This document shows positions 1-7,148 of a stretch of DNA of 37,840 nt, in pieces. This stretch comes from an uncultured Massilimicrobiota sp. Lineage in GTDB: Bacteria; Bacillota_I; Bacilli_A; Erysipelotrichales; Coprobacillaceae. How positions within the stretch are numbered: position 1 is the stretch's first letter; every line of letters begins with the position of its first letter. The notes beneath the pieces are model-generated. The model ran no database searches, was not told the DNA's origin, and was given only the letters and a program-made list of their open reading frames with translations. The stretch is from NCBI GenBank assembly GCA_944325245.1, contig CALUZM010000017.1, positions 1-37,840 on the forward strand, read 5' to 3'. The translations under genes were made by a program, and so were the position numbers.

Positions 1-1069
1 TTTATCACATTTTGAAATGCCATATCATTTAGCTGAAAAGTATAATGGATTCATGGATAGAAGATGTATTGATTTCTTTGTGAAATATGCCAAAGTATGT
101 TTTGAAAGATATAAAGGAAAAGTCAAATATTGGATGACTTTTAATGAAATCAATAATCAGGCTGAGTTAACAGCTATGGGAGCACATCACCTTGCGCAAG
201 AAGGTGCCGTTCTTGTGAAAGAGGGCGATGATATTGAATACATGATGTATAAATCAGCACATCATGAATTGGTAGCAAGTGCTTTAGCTGTTAAAGCAGC
301 ACATGAAATTGATCCAGATGCAAAAGTTGGATGTATGATTGGTATGAATGGTGTCTATCCAGCAACTTGTAACCCTGAAGATGTTTTGAATGCACAACAA
401 GCTATGCATCAAAAATATTGGTTTGTAGAAGTTCATGCAAGAGGACATTATCCAAAACATATATTAAAGAAATTTGAAAGAAAAGGATATGACAATTTTA
501 TCTTGCCTGAAGATGAAAAAGCATTAGCTGAAGGATGTGTAGATTATATTGGATTCTCATATTACATGAGTTATGCAACAAAATACACTGGAAGATTTGG
601 TCGTTCATTTGATTTCTCAGAAGAAGATTTCGTAAGAAATACATACTTAAAAGCAAGTGACTGGGGATGGCAAATTGATCCAGTTGGTTTAAGATGGTGT
701 TTAAACTGGTTTAATGATCGTTTTGAACTTCCAATGATGATTGTTGAAAATGGTTTTGGAGCATATGATAAATATATTGATGATAATGATCAATATGTTG
801 TTGATGACCAATATCGTATTGATTACTTAGCTGCTCATATTGCTGCTATGAAAGAAGCTGTTGACTATGATGGTGTTGATTTATTAGGATATACAATGTG
901 GGCACCAATTGATATCGTTTCTGCTTCTACTGGTGAATATGATAAACGTTATGGATTTATCTATGTTAATTATAACAATGCTCATGAAGGAGATTTCTCA
1001 AGAGCAAAGAAAAAATCTTTCTATTGGTATAAAAAAGTCATTGAAACAAATGGAGAAGATTTAGGATAA
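1..1069 (+). CDS. 6-phospho-beta-glucosidase, GH1 (5' end outside window)
   Basis: The frame is open from base 2, so the start and roughly the first quarter of the (beta/alpha)8 barrel lie outside the window; about 355 residues are visible. GH1 landmarks are the acid/base motif TFNEI and the nucleophile motif IVENGFG. The loop STGEYDKRYGF carries the Lys and Tyr used by 6-phospho-glycosidases to hold the substrate phosphate. The expected reaction is cytoplasmic hydrolysis of PTS-imported beta-glucoside-6-phosphate to glucose-6-phosphate and an aglycone. It resembles the GH1 at 28329 closely, down to the C-terminal NGEDL, so the two are paralogues. It ends at a bidirectional terminator facing pepP. 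Confidence 0.93.
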   Translation, partial: LSHFEMPYHLAEKYNGFMDRRCIDFFVKYAKVCFERYKGKVKYWMTFNEINNQAELTAMGAHHLAQEGAVLVKEGDDIEYMMYKSAHHELVASALAVKAAHEIDPDAKVGCMIGMNGVYPATCNPEDVLNAQQAMHQKYWFVEVHARGHYPKHILKKFERKGYDNFILPEDEKALAEGCVDYIGFSYYMSYATKYTGRFGRSFDFSEEDFVRNTYLKASDWGWQIDPVGLRWCLNWFNDRFELPMMIVENGFGAYDKYIDDNDQYVVDDQYRIDYLAAHIAAMKEAVDYDGVDLLGYTMWAPIDIVSASTGEYDKRYGFIYVNYNNAHEGDFSRAKKKSFYWYKKVIETNGEDLG

Positions 1070-1074
1070 TAAAT

Positions 1075-1101
1075 AAAAGCAGGTCGATTTGACCTGCTTT
1101 T
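1075..1101. terminator. Bidirectional intrinsic terminator
   Basis: A perfect 11-bp stem, AAAAGCAGGTC (1075-1085) with GACCTGCTTTT (1091-1101), encloses a 5-nt loop. A-tracts on one side and T-tracts on the other let it serve both the GH1 gene and the convergent pepP, whose stop codon overlaps it. Confidence 0.9.
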
Positions 1102-2854
1102 ATATAGCCTTTGTATAGTCTTTTAACCATTGTTTTTCATCTTCATTTAAATATGGAGAAATTTTATCATAGACTTCCTGATGATACTGGTTTAACCAGT
1201 TTTTTTCTTTTTGAGATAACATATCCACCTCAATAGCATCTAAATCAATAGGCACGAATGTTAATGGTTCAAAATGTAAGAATTGTCCATATTCATTTTC
1301 TACACCCTTGACACATAATAATTCGTTTTCAATACGAATACCATATTGTCCTTCTAAATAGATTCCAGGTTCATCTGTGATATTCATGCCTGGTTCAAGT
1401 GTCACATTTTCATCCATAGATCTTAGTTTATAACGGAAACCTTGTGGACCTTCATGAACATTTAAAAGATGTCCAACTCCATGTCCAGTTCCGCATTGAT
1501 AATCAATGTCTTCACTCCACATAGGACTTCTTGCTAAAATGTCTAAGCTTTGTCCTGTACATCCATGTAAGAAATGAGCATTTTGAAGTGTTAACATACC
1601 TTGTAAAACCATTGTGAAATGTTTCTTCTGAATAGGTGTAATTTGTCCTAAAACAAAAGTTCTGGTAATATCTGTTGTTCCATCCATGTACTGTCCACCA
1701 CTATCAATTAATAACATACCATCCTGATCAATTGGTGAATATTGTTCTTTTGTAGGGTGATAATGCATTAAAGCGGCATTGTCTTTCCATGCACAGATTG
1801 TTGTAAAACTTGGTTCAATAAATAAATCCTGCTGTTGTCTAAACTCTAGGACTTTATCAGAAACACTCATTTCATCCATATCAATCTTTCCATAATTATT
1901 TTTAAGCCAATACATAAATTTAGTCATGGCAACACCATCTTTGATGTGTGCATTTTGAGAATTTTGAATCTCAACATCATTTTTAATAGATTTAAAAGCT
2001 TGAGAAGGATTCATACCATCTACAACCTGGCATTGAATAGCTTCAAATAATTGATAATTGATATGTTTTGTACTTAATAAAACACGTCCTGTTAATTCAT
2101 GAGCATCTTGATAAATATCCTGATAATCTTTAATAATTACATTTTCCTGCTGTAAGGCTTTAACCATTTCTAAATCATAACTTCCTTTTTGGAGATATAA
2201 GTAAGAACGTTCATTAGTAATTAAAGCAAAAGCCAAAACAACCGGAGAACAAGGGATATCATTTCCCCTTATATTAAATGTCCATGCAATATCATCAAGA
2301 CTGGCAATGATATGTGATTGACAATCATTTTCTTTCATATATTCTAATATGATTTCAATTTTTTCGTGTGCAGCTAAACCATGATATTGAATATCATAAA
2401 GGAAAGCTTTTTCACATGATCTTTGAGGACGGTCTTTCCAAAATTCCTGCATGAAATCAATACATTGAATCTGATAGTCTTTTTGAAGATGTTTTTCTAA
2501 ATCTAATACAAAATGACAAGTCATTGTTTGACCATCAAAAGCAATGACTTCATGGTCTTGAACATGTTCTACCAAAAATTCTAATAATGTTGGAACACCT
2601 TTTTGTCCCATCTTCATCAAAGTAATACCGTCATAGAGTTCTTTAGCTGCCTGGATAAAGTAACGTCCATCAGTCCATAAATAAGCCTCGTTTGGTGTTA
2701 CAAGCAGTGTTCCAGCACTTCCTGTAAAACCACTTAAATAAGCACGAGCCTGATAATAATCTCCAACAGTTTCTGATTGATGATCATCATCAGTAGGCAC
2801 AATATAGTAATCAATATGTTTGTCTTTTAATAGTTCTTGAAATTCTTTAATCAT
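1100..2854 (-). CDS. pepP: Xaa-Pro aminopeptidase (M24B)
   Basis: A cytoplasmic metallopeptidase that removes an N-terminal residue preceding proline. The 584-residue length fits the large three-domain Xaa-Pro aminopeptidases: two creatinase-like N-terminal domains, then a pita-bread catalytic domain. The five expected metal ligands are visible at about residues 385-510: Asp in LLIDSGGQY, Asp in GTTDITRTF, His in GTGHGVGHL, Glu in DEPGIY and Glu in RIENELL. The start is set at ATG 2854 because GGGGG lies just upstream; a GTG at 2869 is in frame but has no ribosome binding site. It is divergent from the flavodoxin operon, with an inverted repeat between the two. Confidence 0.93.
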   Translation of the reverse strand: MIKEFQELLKDKHIDYYIVPTDDDHQSETVGDYYQARAYLSGFTGSAGTLLVTPNEAYLWTDGRYFIQAAKELYDGITLMKMGQKGVPTLLEFLVEHVQDHEVIAFDGQTMTCHFVLDLEKHLQKDYQIQCIDFMQEFWKDRPQRSCEKAFLYDIQYHGLAAHEKIEIILEYMKENDCQSHIIASLDDIAWTFNIRGNDIPCSPVVLAFALITNERSYLYLQKGSYDLEMVKALQQENVIIKDYQDIYQDAHELTGRVLLSTKHINYQLFEAIQCQVVDGMNPSQAFKSIKNDVEIQNSQNAHIKDGVAMTKFMYWLKNNYGKIDMDEMSVSDKVLEFRQQQDLFIEPSFTTICAWKDNAALMHYHPTKEQYSPIDQDGMLLIDSGGQYMDGTTDITRTFVLGQITPIQKKHFTMVLQGMLTLQNAHFLHGCTGQSLDILARSPMWSEDIDYQCGTGHGVGHLLNVHEGPQGFRYKLRSMDENVTLEPGMNITDEPGIYLEGQYGIRIENELLCVKGVENEYGQFLHFEPLTFVPIDLDAIEVDMLSQKEKNWLNQYHQEVYDKISPYLNEDEKQWLKDYTKAI

Positions 2855-2876
2855 TATTATTACCCCCACTAATACT

Positions 2877-2926
2877 TTATCATATTCTTACAAGTTTTGA
2901 TAATAAAAATAATCAGAATATGATAA
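2877..2926. promoter_or_regulatory. 12-bp inverted repeat between divergent genes
   Basis: TTATCATATTCT (2877-2888) and AGAATATGATAA (2915-2926) are perfect reverse complements separated by 26 bp. Each arm contains TATGAT reading outward, a possible -10 for the gene on its side; on the plus strand TTGATA (2897-2902) lies 16 bp before it. It may be a divergent promoter pair or an operator. Confidence 0.5.
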
Positions 2927-2941
2927 ATAAGGAAAACTTAT
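2927..2941 (+). promoter_or_regulatory. LysR-type box, operon 1
   Basis: The sequence ATAAG-GAAAA-CTTAT is a 5-N5-5 palindrome of the T-N11-A type bound by LysR-family regulators. It ends 21 bp before the -35 at 2963, placing its centre near -63. The identical box with identical spacing occurs at 7061-7075, and a LysR gene lies between the two operons. Confidence 0.7.
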
Positions 2942-2962
2942 AGAAAGGATTAGAAATCTAGA

Positions 2963-2990
2963 TTGATGATTTTGATGGAAAAGATAAAAT
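2963..2990 (+). promoter_or_regulatory. Promoter of flavodoxin/CMD operon
   Basis: TTGATG (2963-2968), a 16-bp spacer and TAAAAT (2985-2990) lie just upstream of the broken flavodoxin gene. The -35 is weak, as expected for an activator-dependent promoter. Confidence 0.5.
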
Positions 2991-3013
2991 AATAATGAGA
3001 GGAGATGAAAACC

Positions 3014-3508
3014 ATGAGTCATGTTTTGATGGCTTATTATTCACAGGCCAATGGAAATACTAGAAGTATTGCCAAAAGGATTCATGAGAAGTGTGGATAT
3101 GATTTGTTTGAAATTGAAACAATGGAACCTTATCAAGGAAGTTATGATGAAATTGTAGAAAGAGGAAAATGGGAAGTTGAGCATCACTTCGAACCTGTAT
3201 TGAAAGCTGATGCCATAGATATACCTCATTACGATACCATCATATGAGGAACACCAACATGGTGGTATACAATGGCACCAGCCATGTTTTGTTTTATCAA
3301 ACAGCATCATTGGGAAAATCGTAAAGTGATTCCTTTTCAGACACATGGTAGATGGCCAGGACATACTATTGAGGATATCAAACAATTATGCCAAGGGGCA
3401 ATGTTTCAGTATGAACGGGCGATTCAATTTGATTCTCAAGGTGGAAATCGCTTAATAACAAAACCAGAAGAAATTGATGATTGGATAACGTTACTCATGT
3501 CATTATAA
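3014..3508 (+). pseudogene. Flavodoxin family protein, interrupted by an in-frame TGA
   Basis: The FMN-binding N-terminus (SHVLMAYYSQANGNTRSIAKRI) begins at ATG 3014, 9 nt after GGAG. Codon 78 (3245-3247) is TGA; the frame then continues without a shift into GTPTWWYTMAPAM, the conserved flavin-loop region, and on to a normal end at 3508. One G-to-A change (TGG to TGA) would create it. TGA ends other genes in this window, so recoding is unlikely. The second half has an ATG at 3272 but no ribosome binding site. The full-length form would be a flavodoxin of about 164 residues, related to the intact gene at 7149. It is first in an operon with the CMD and iron-sulfur flavoprotein genes. Confidence 0.85.
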
Positions 3509-3521
3509 GGAGGAAATCAAA

Positions 3522-4274
3522 ATGTCAATAAGTGAAAATGCAAAAAAATACCATGAAAGAATGTTTCCAGGTTATGATTCATCTTTAGCAAAAACAGATC
3601 CTGAATTTATTGAATTATTTGATAATTTTACTTTTGATGAAGTTGTGAATCATGATGATTTGGATGATAAGACAAGATTTTTAGCTATTTTAGCAACCCT
3701 GCTGGGATGTCAAGGGATTGATGAATTTAAGACTATACTTGTTGCTGCTTATCATATGGGTGTGACACCTGTTGAAATGAAAGAAATTGTTTATCAGGGA
3801 ACAGCTTATTTAGGAATTGGAAGAACTTTCCCATTTTTACATGCTGTTAATGATTTTTGTACAAATCAGGGTATTGAGTTACCATTAGCTGGACAGTCAA
3901 CGACAAATTCTCAAAACAGATTAGAAAAAGGGATTCAGGCACAGGTTGATATTTTTGGAGAGAGTATGAGAGATTTTTATCAATCTGGACCAGAAGAATC
4001 AAAGCATATCAATCATTGGCTGGCAGATAACTGTTTTGGAGATTACTACACAAGAGGTGGTTTAAACTATCAACAAAGAGAAATGATTACTTTTTGTTTC
4101 TTGGCAGCACAAGGAGGATGTGAACTTCAATTAACTTCACATGCGGCAGCCAATATGGGCATTGGAAATGATAAGCATTTCCTGATTCAAATTATTTCTC
4201 AATGTTTACCATATATTGGTTATCCAAGAAGTTTAAATGCTTTACGTTGTGTCAATGAAGCAGCTAAACAATAA
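3522..4274 (+). CDS. Carboxymuconolactone decarboxylase (CMD) family protein
   Basis: At 250 residues it contains two CMD-like helical repeats. The first has TLLGCQGIDEFKTILVAAYH and an LGIGRTFPFLHAVNDF segment; the second has AAQGGCELQLTSHAAANMGI and ends in PRSLNALRCVNEA. Each repeat has one conserved-looking Cys rather than the CxxC of AhpD, so classical AhpD peroxidase chemistry is doubtful. This double-CMD type is common beside flavodoxins, SDRs and aldo/keto reductases in Firmicutes, as here. AAGGAGG precedes the ATG. The substrate is unknown. Confidence 0.85.
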   Translation: MSISENAKKYHERMFPGYDSSLAKTDPEFIELFDNFTFDEVVNHDDLDDKTRFLAILATLLGCQGIDEFKTILVAAYHMGVTPVEMKEIVYQGTAYLGIGRTFPFLHAVNDFCTNQGIELPLAGQSTTNSQNRLEKGIQAQVDIFGESMRDFYQSGPEESKHINHWLADNCFGDYYTRGGLNYQQREMITFCFLAAQGGCELQLTSHAAANMGIGNDKHFLIQIISQCLPYIGYPRSLNALRCVNEAAKQ

Positions 4275-4295
4275 TGGAAAGAGAGAAACATCAAA

Positions 4296-4850
4296 ATGAA
4301 TAAAAGAAAATGTTTAATCATATCTGCTAGTCCTAGACGTCATGGAAATAGTGAAGTCTTATGCCAACAATTTGCTAGGGGAGCACAGGAACAGGGCGTA
4401 GATGTAGAAATAATTCATTTAAATGCTTATCAAATTGCTCCTTGCATTGCCTGTGAATATTGTCGCCATCACGATAATCAATGTTTCCGTCAAGATGATG
4501 CCAATCAAATCATTCAAAAAATGATTGATGCAGATATCTGGGTTTTATCGACACCCGTTTACTTTTATAGTGTCTCTGCTCAGCTAAAACTTCTGATAGA
4601 TAGAATATTTGCAAGAGAATATGAAATCAGAGAATCATCAAAAAGAAAAGATGCTTATTTCATCATCACAAGTGGTTCACCAGATCACCAGCAAATGGTT
4701 GGCACAATTGAAAGTTTACGAGGGTTTATCCGTGTTTTACGTACTGTTGATGAAAAAGGAATTATTTATGGCACAGGTGCTTTTCAAATAGGTGATGCTA
4801 TCAAACATTCATCATATCAAGAGTCTTATGAAATAGGACGACAGATCTAA
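4296..4850 (+). CDS. NAD(P)H-dependent FMN reductase / iron-sulfur flavoprotein-like
   Basis: A 184-residue flavodoxin-fold protein. The N-terminal ISASPRRHGNSEVL loop is the FMN phosphate-binding segment of the NADPH-dependent FMN reductase family, and STPVYFYSVSAQLKLLIDR is its second flavin motif. Between them APCIACEYC continues to a fourth Cys with spacing C-x2-C-x2-C-x6-C, matching the compact cluster motif of iron-sulfur flavoproteins, so a [4Fe-4S] cluster next to FMN is plausible. It is last in the first redox operon and is followed by a hairpin terminator. The electron partner is not identifiable, though the (now broken) flavodoxin is an obvious candidate. Confidence 0.82.
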   Translation: MNKRKCLIISASPRRHGNSEVLCQQFARGAQEQGVDVEIIHLNAYQIAPCIACEYCRHHDNQCFRQDDANQIIQKMIDADIWVLSTPVYFYSVSAQLKLLIDRIFAREYEIRESSKRKDAYFIITSGSPDHQQMVGTIESLRGFIRVLRTVDEKGIIYGTGAFQIGDAIKHSSYQESYEIGRQI

Positions 4851-4855
4851 AAAAT

Positions 4856-4903
4856 AAAGTCAATTGTTACTATTTTCTCACACAAAATGAATTGACTTTT
4901 TCT
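4856..4903 (+). terminator. Terminator of first redox operon
   Basis: AAAGTCAATT (4856-4865) pairs with AATTGACTTT (4890-4899) across a 24-nt loop, followed by a T-rich run. The loop is long, so strength is uncertain. Confidence 0.6.
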
Positions 4904-4952
4904 TTATACTTTTTTCATTTCATAGTAAAATAAGTATCAAGGAGATGACCCT

Positions 4953-5846
4953 ATGTTTAAACAGATGCAATATTTTATAGCCGTTGTTGAAACACAGAGC
5001 TTTACGAAGGCTGCTGAAGAATGTTATATTTCACAATCTGCTATTTCTCAACAGATCAAAGCCTTAGAAGAAGAGTTAGATACACAATTACTGATTCGCT
5101 ATAAAAAGTCATTTTCTTTAACTTTAGCTGGTGAATATTTTTACAAACGTTCCAAAGAAGTGCTGGAAGAAGTTCATGAATTATGTCAAAAGACAAAAGA
5201 AATTGAAGAGGATGAGAATGTTTTAAAGATTGGATATTTAAGAGGATATCCAGGAAAAGAATTGAAAGAAGCCATTGTTGAGTTTTCTTCTTTGTATCCT
5301 GATGTTTCTATAGATTTAAAACGTGGGAATCATGAAGAGTTATATAATTATTTACTTGACCAGCAGTCAAGTGTGGTCATTAGTGATCAAAGAAGGGCTT
5401 TTCATGATGATTATGTCAATTATCATTTATTACATATGGAATGCTATGTCGAAATCTCTACGAATCATCCTTTAAGTGAAAAAAATATTCTTGATGTGGA
5501 TGATTTGAAAAAAACACCTTGTATTGTAGTGGCGTCTCAAGATCAGCAGGCGATTGAACAGGAGTTTTATGAAAATATTATTGGACTGAAGTGTCCTTAT
5601 ATATTTGCGAATGATATTGATGAGGCCAGACTATTAGTTGCGATTAATAAGGGCTTTATGCCAATTGAACATGCCCAAGTGCCTGTCTCACCTTCTTCAA
5701 ATATTAAGGTGATACCACTTTATCGACATCATAAACAGCTACAACGTAATTATTGTGCTTTTTGGCGAAAAGAAAAGACAACTTATTATATTGAAGAATT
5801 TGTTGAGATTCTAAGAAAAAAGATGAGAAAAAGTTATGAGGAATAA
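4953..5846 (+). CDS. LysR-family transcriptional regulator
   Basis: At 297 residues it has the normal LTTR length. The winged helix-turn-helix at residues 1-60 includes FTKAAEECYISQSAISQQIK, followed by a linker helix and a two-lobed periplasmic-binding-like effector domain from about residue 90. AAGGAG precedes the ATG. It sits between two operons whose promoters share the palindrome ATAAG-N5-CTTAT at the standard LTTR activation position, so it is the natural candidate to control both (inference). No copy of the box was found in front of this gene. The inducer is unknown; quinones or electrophiles would fit the flavodoxin/CMD/SDR/AKR targets. Confidence 0.93.
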   Translation: MFKQMQYFIAVVETQSFTKAAEECYISQSAISQQIKALEEELDTQLLIRYKKSFSLTLAGEYFYKRSKEVLEEVHELCQKTKEIEEDENVLKIGYLRGYPGKELKEAIVEFSSLYPDVSIDLKRGNHEELYNYLLDQQSSVVISDQRRAFHDDYVNYHLLHMECYVEISTNHPLSEKNILDVDDLKKTPCIVVASQDQQAIEQEFYENIIGLKCPYIFANDIDEARLLVAINKGFMPIEHAQVPVSPSSNIKVIPLYRHHKQLQRNYCAFWRKEKTTYYIEEFVEILRKKMRKSYEE

Positions 5847-5873
5847 TTATCAAAGGATAGTTATTCTTTTTTT
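5841..5873 (+). terminator. Terminator of lysR
   Basis: GAATAATTATC (5841-5851) pairs with GATAGTTATTC (one wobble pair) and is followed by seven T. It overlaps the stop codon. Confidence 0.82.
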
Positions 5874-6009
5874 CTGTAGTATAACCATTGAAACAAACTG
5901 CAGAAGCAATGAACTAGCAGAAAAACGAAAAAGTAGTGATTTGTTATTAACATTGATATGTTTCCCACATTTATTGAATAGTATCATATAAAAAATACTC
6001 TTTTCCATG

Positions 6010-6040
6010 AAAAAAGCAGCAAACTTTAGATTTACTGCTT
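6010..6040 (-). terminator. Terminator of antitoxin/toxin operon
   Basis: On the minus strand AAGCAGTAAA pairs with TTTGCTGCTT (plus-strand positions 6031-6040 and 6014-6023, one wobble) and is followed by a T run at 6015-6010. The 5874-6009 stretch beyond it holds nothing convincing. Confidence 0.75.
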
Positions 6041-6054
6041 CTGTGAATTTTTTT

Positions 6055-6237
6055 CTATTCTAAATGTCTATCCGTATTTCTTGCACCATACATCAAGCGG
6101 CGTACTTCCATTACATCATCAATCAATCGTAATGCTGCATCCTCATTTTTTAAAACATTAGTAATGTAATTCGCAGTACTAATTAAATCCTGTTCAAATA
6201 GTGGTAAATACCTAAGTTGATAGGATTTATTTTCCAT
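6055..6237 (-). pseudogene. RelE/ParE-family toxin with internal deletion
   Basis: The start ATG 6237 has GGAG 8 nt upstream. The first 40 or so codons (YQLRYLPLFEQDL..., TNVLKN.AALRLIDD) match the N-terminus of RelE/ParE-type toxins. The last residues VMEVRRLMYGARNTDRHLE match the extreme C-terminus. The central strands, which carry the nuclease residues and normally take about 40 codons more, are missing, leaving 60 residues. The join falls on IDDV, a string that occurs in such toxins both in the helix and before the final strand, suggesting recombination between short direct repeats. The product is unlikely to be toxic. It overlaps the antitoxin gene by 11 bp, as in a normal TA operon. Confidence 0.75.
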
Positions 6238-6487
6238 GAACCGCACTCCTTACATTACTAAAAACTGTTTCGTGAGAAAGCCTTTTTTCTGTCATTGCTG
6301 CTTGTCTGTCAGCTTCATCAAGTTTCATCTCGATATTGTCAGTCAGACTTGCGTATTCTTCCAGGCTTAATACGACCATTGCTCCATAACCATTTTTTGT
6401 AAGATATACAGGTTTTCCACTGTTTACAATAGCTTCGATCTCTGGGAATTTATTTCTAAGGTCAGAAACAGGTCTAATTTGTATCAT
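6227..6487 (-). CDS. Type II antitoxin, Phd/YefM family
   Basis: An 86-residue protein with the Phd/YefM N-terminal DNA-binding fold (IRPVSDLRNKFPEIEAIVNSG, then PVYLTKNGYGAMVVLSLEEY) and a charged C-terminal tail (KLDEADRQAAM...) of the kind that wraps the toxin. The start at 6487 is preceded by AAAGGAG. It is translationally coupled to the deleted toxin at 6237. Such antitoxins usually repress their own promoter; here the partner appears to be dead, so the antitoxin may persist as a free repressor or as a relic. Confidence 0.9.
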   Translation of the reverse strand: MIQIRPVSDLRNKFPEIEAIVNSGKPVYLTKNGYGAMVVLSLEEYASLTDNIEMKLDEADRQAAMTEKRLSHETVFSNVRSAVHGK

Positions 6488-6523
6488 GTTTATGCACTCC
6501 TTTCACGTTTTTATTCTATCTTA

Positions 6524-6552
6524 ATTTTATCAAAATATTATCATAATAACAA
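6524..6552 (-). promoter_or_regulatory. Promoter of antitoxin/toxin operon
   Basis: On the minus strand TTGTTA (6552-6547), a 17-bp spacer and TAAAAT (6529-6524) lie about 37 bp before the antitoxin start. Confidence 0.5.
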
Positions 6553-6603
6553 CGTTCTTCTCGTGATTTTTTATTTTCTGCTCTTATTTTTATGCTATAT
6601 CTG

Positions 6604-6795
6604 TTATGGATTGTTGGGAGCATAGTGCATTTCTGTCTGCTGATTGTTCTCATTTTTTAAAACAATATCATCAGCCTAGATGCGCCAGTTGATATTTGCT
6701 GTTTTTGCATCAAGAACAGTGCTTGTAGACAGTGCGATAAAGATAGTTGCAAGGGTGAGAATACCAGTAAATAATTATTTCAATATCTTATTCAT
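6604..6795 (-). pseudogene. Remnant of a small secreted protein with two in-frame stops
   Basis: AAGGAG (6810-6805) lies 9 nt before ATG 6795. The frame reads MNKILK, then stop TAA (6777-6775), then a hydrophobic stretch LFTGILTLATIFIALSTSTV with VLDAKTA as a possible cleavage region, then NINWRI, stop TAG (6678-6676), then a polar segment ADDIVLKNENNQQTEMHYAP ending at TAA (6606-6604). With the two stops read through it is a typical signal peptide plus mature start. The intact ribosome binding site and the coding look on both sides of the stops argue for a decayed gene, not chance. The family is not recognised. Confidence 0.55.
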
Positions 6796-6890
6796 TTTTT
6801 GATTCTCCTTTCGTTTTGGGAAAAATAGATACTCATTTTGGAATATCTAACATAGAAAAAACACTTTTATACATTCCTATCATCTATATG

Positions 6891-7058
6891 TTATTCAAGT
6901 TTGTTAATACTGATGTGCTTTTTGAATCTGTAACTTTGCATTTCTAAGTATTTTACTGTATCAAGGTTCATTCGGGAGTAGTAAAAAATCTTCTTTCTGC
7001 CTCTAGAATTATTGATACATGCAGTGTTTTCAAGGTGCTTTAAGTGTTGTTTAGATAT
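6891..7058 (-). pseudogene. C-terminal fragment of a winged-helix regulator
   Basis: On the minus strand an open stretch of 55 codons reads ISKQHLKHLENTACINNSRG, then RKKIFYYSRMNLDTVKYLEM, ending SINKLE and TAA (6893-6891). The pattern of recognition helix (SKQHLKHLE) and wing (SRGRKKIFYYS) resembles ArsR/MarR-like winged helices. It has no start codon and the frame is closed by TAA at 7061-7059, so the 5' part is missing. It overlaps the LysR box region at its 5' edge. Original role unknown. Confidence 0.45.
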
Positions 7059-7081
7059 TTATAAGAAAATCTTATAAATAT
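7055..7081 (+). promoter_or_regulatory. LysR-type box within a 12-bp palindrome, operon 2
   Basis: ATATTTATAAGA (7055-7066) and TCTTATAAATAT (7070-7081) are perfect reverse complements around AAA. The core ATAAG-AAAAT-CTTAT (7061-7075) matches the box at 2927-2941 and, like it, ends exactly 21 bp before the -35. Confidence 0.7.
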
Positions 7082-7096
7082 GATTAGAAAGGAAAA

Positions 7097-7124
7097 TTGT
7101 TAAAAAAGTGTAAATCCTTATAAT
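7097..7124 (+). promoter_or_regulatory. Promoter of second flavodoxin operon
   Basis: TTGTTA (7097-7102), a 16-bp spacer and TATAAT (7119-7124) lie 24 bp before the flavodoxin start. Confidence 0.7.
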
Positions 7125-7148
7125 AAGAAATGTAAGAGGTGATGCCAA

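Noticed and set aside
3245-3247. TGA read as tryptophan (Mollicute-type code)
   Set aside because: TGA ends several intact genes here (15479-15481, 19146-19148, 26673-26675, 32671-32673, 34595-34597), and TAA and TAG also interrupt genes in the same region.
5874-6008. Minus-strand ORF starting at 6008, about 50 codons
   Set aside because: It runs through the lysR terminator, has no ribosome binding site and looks unlike a protein.
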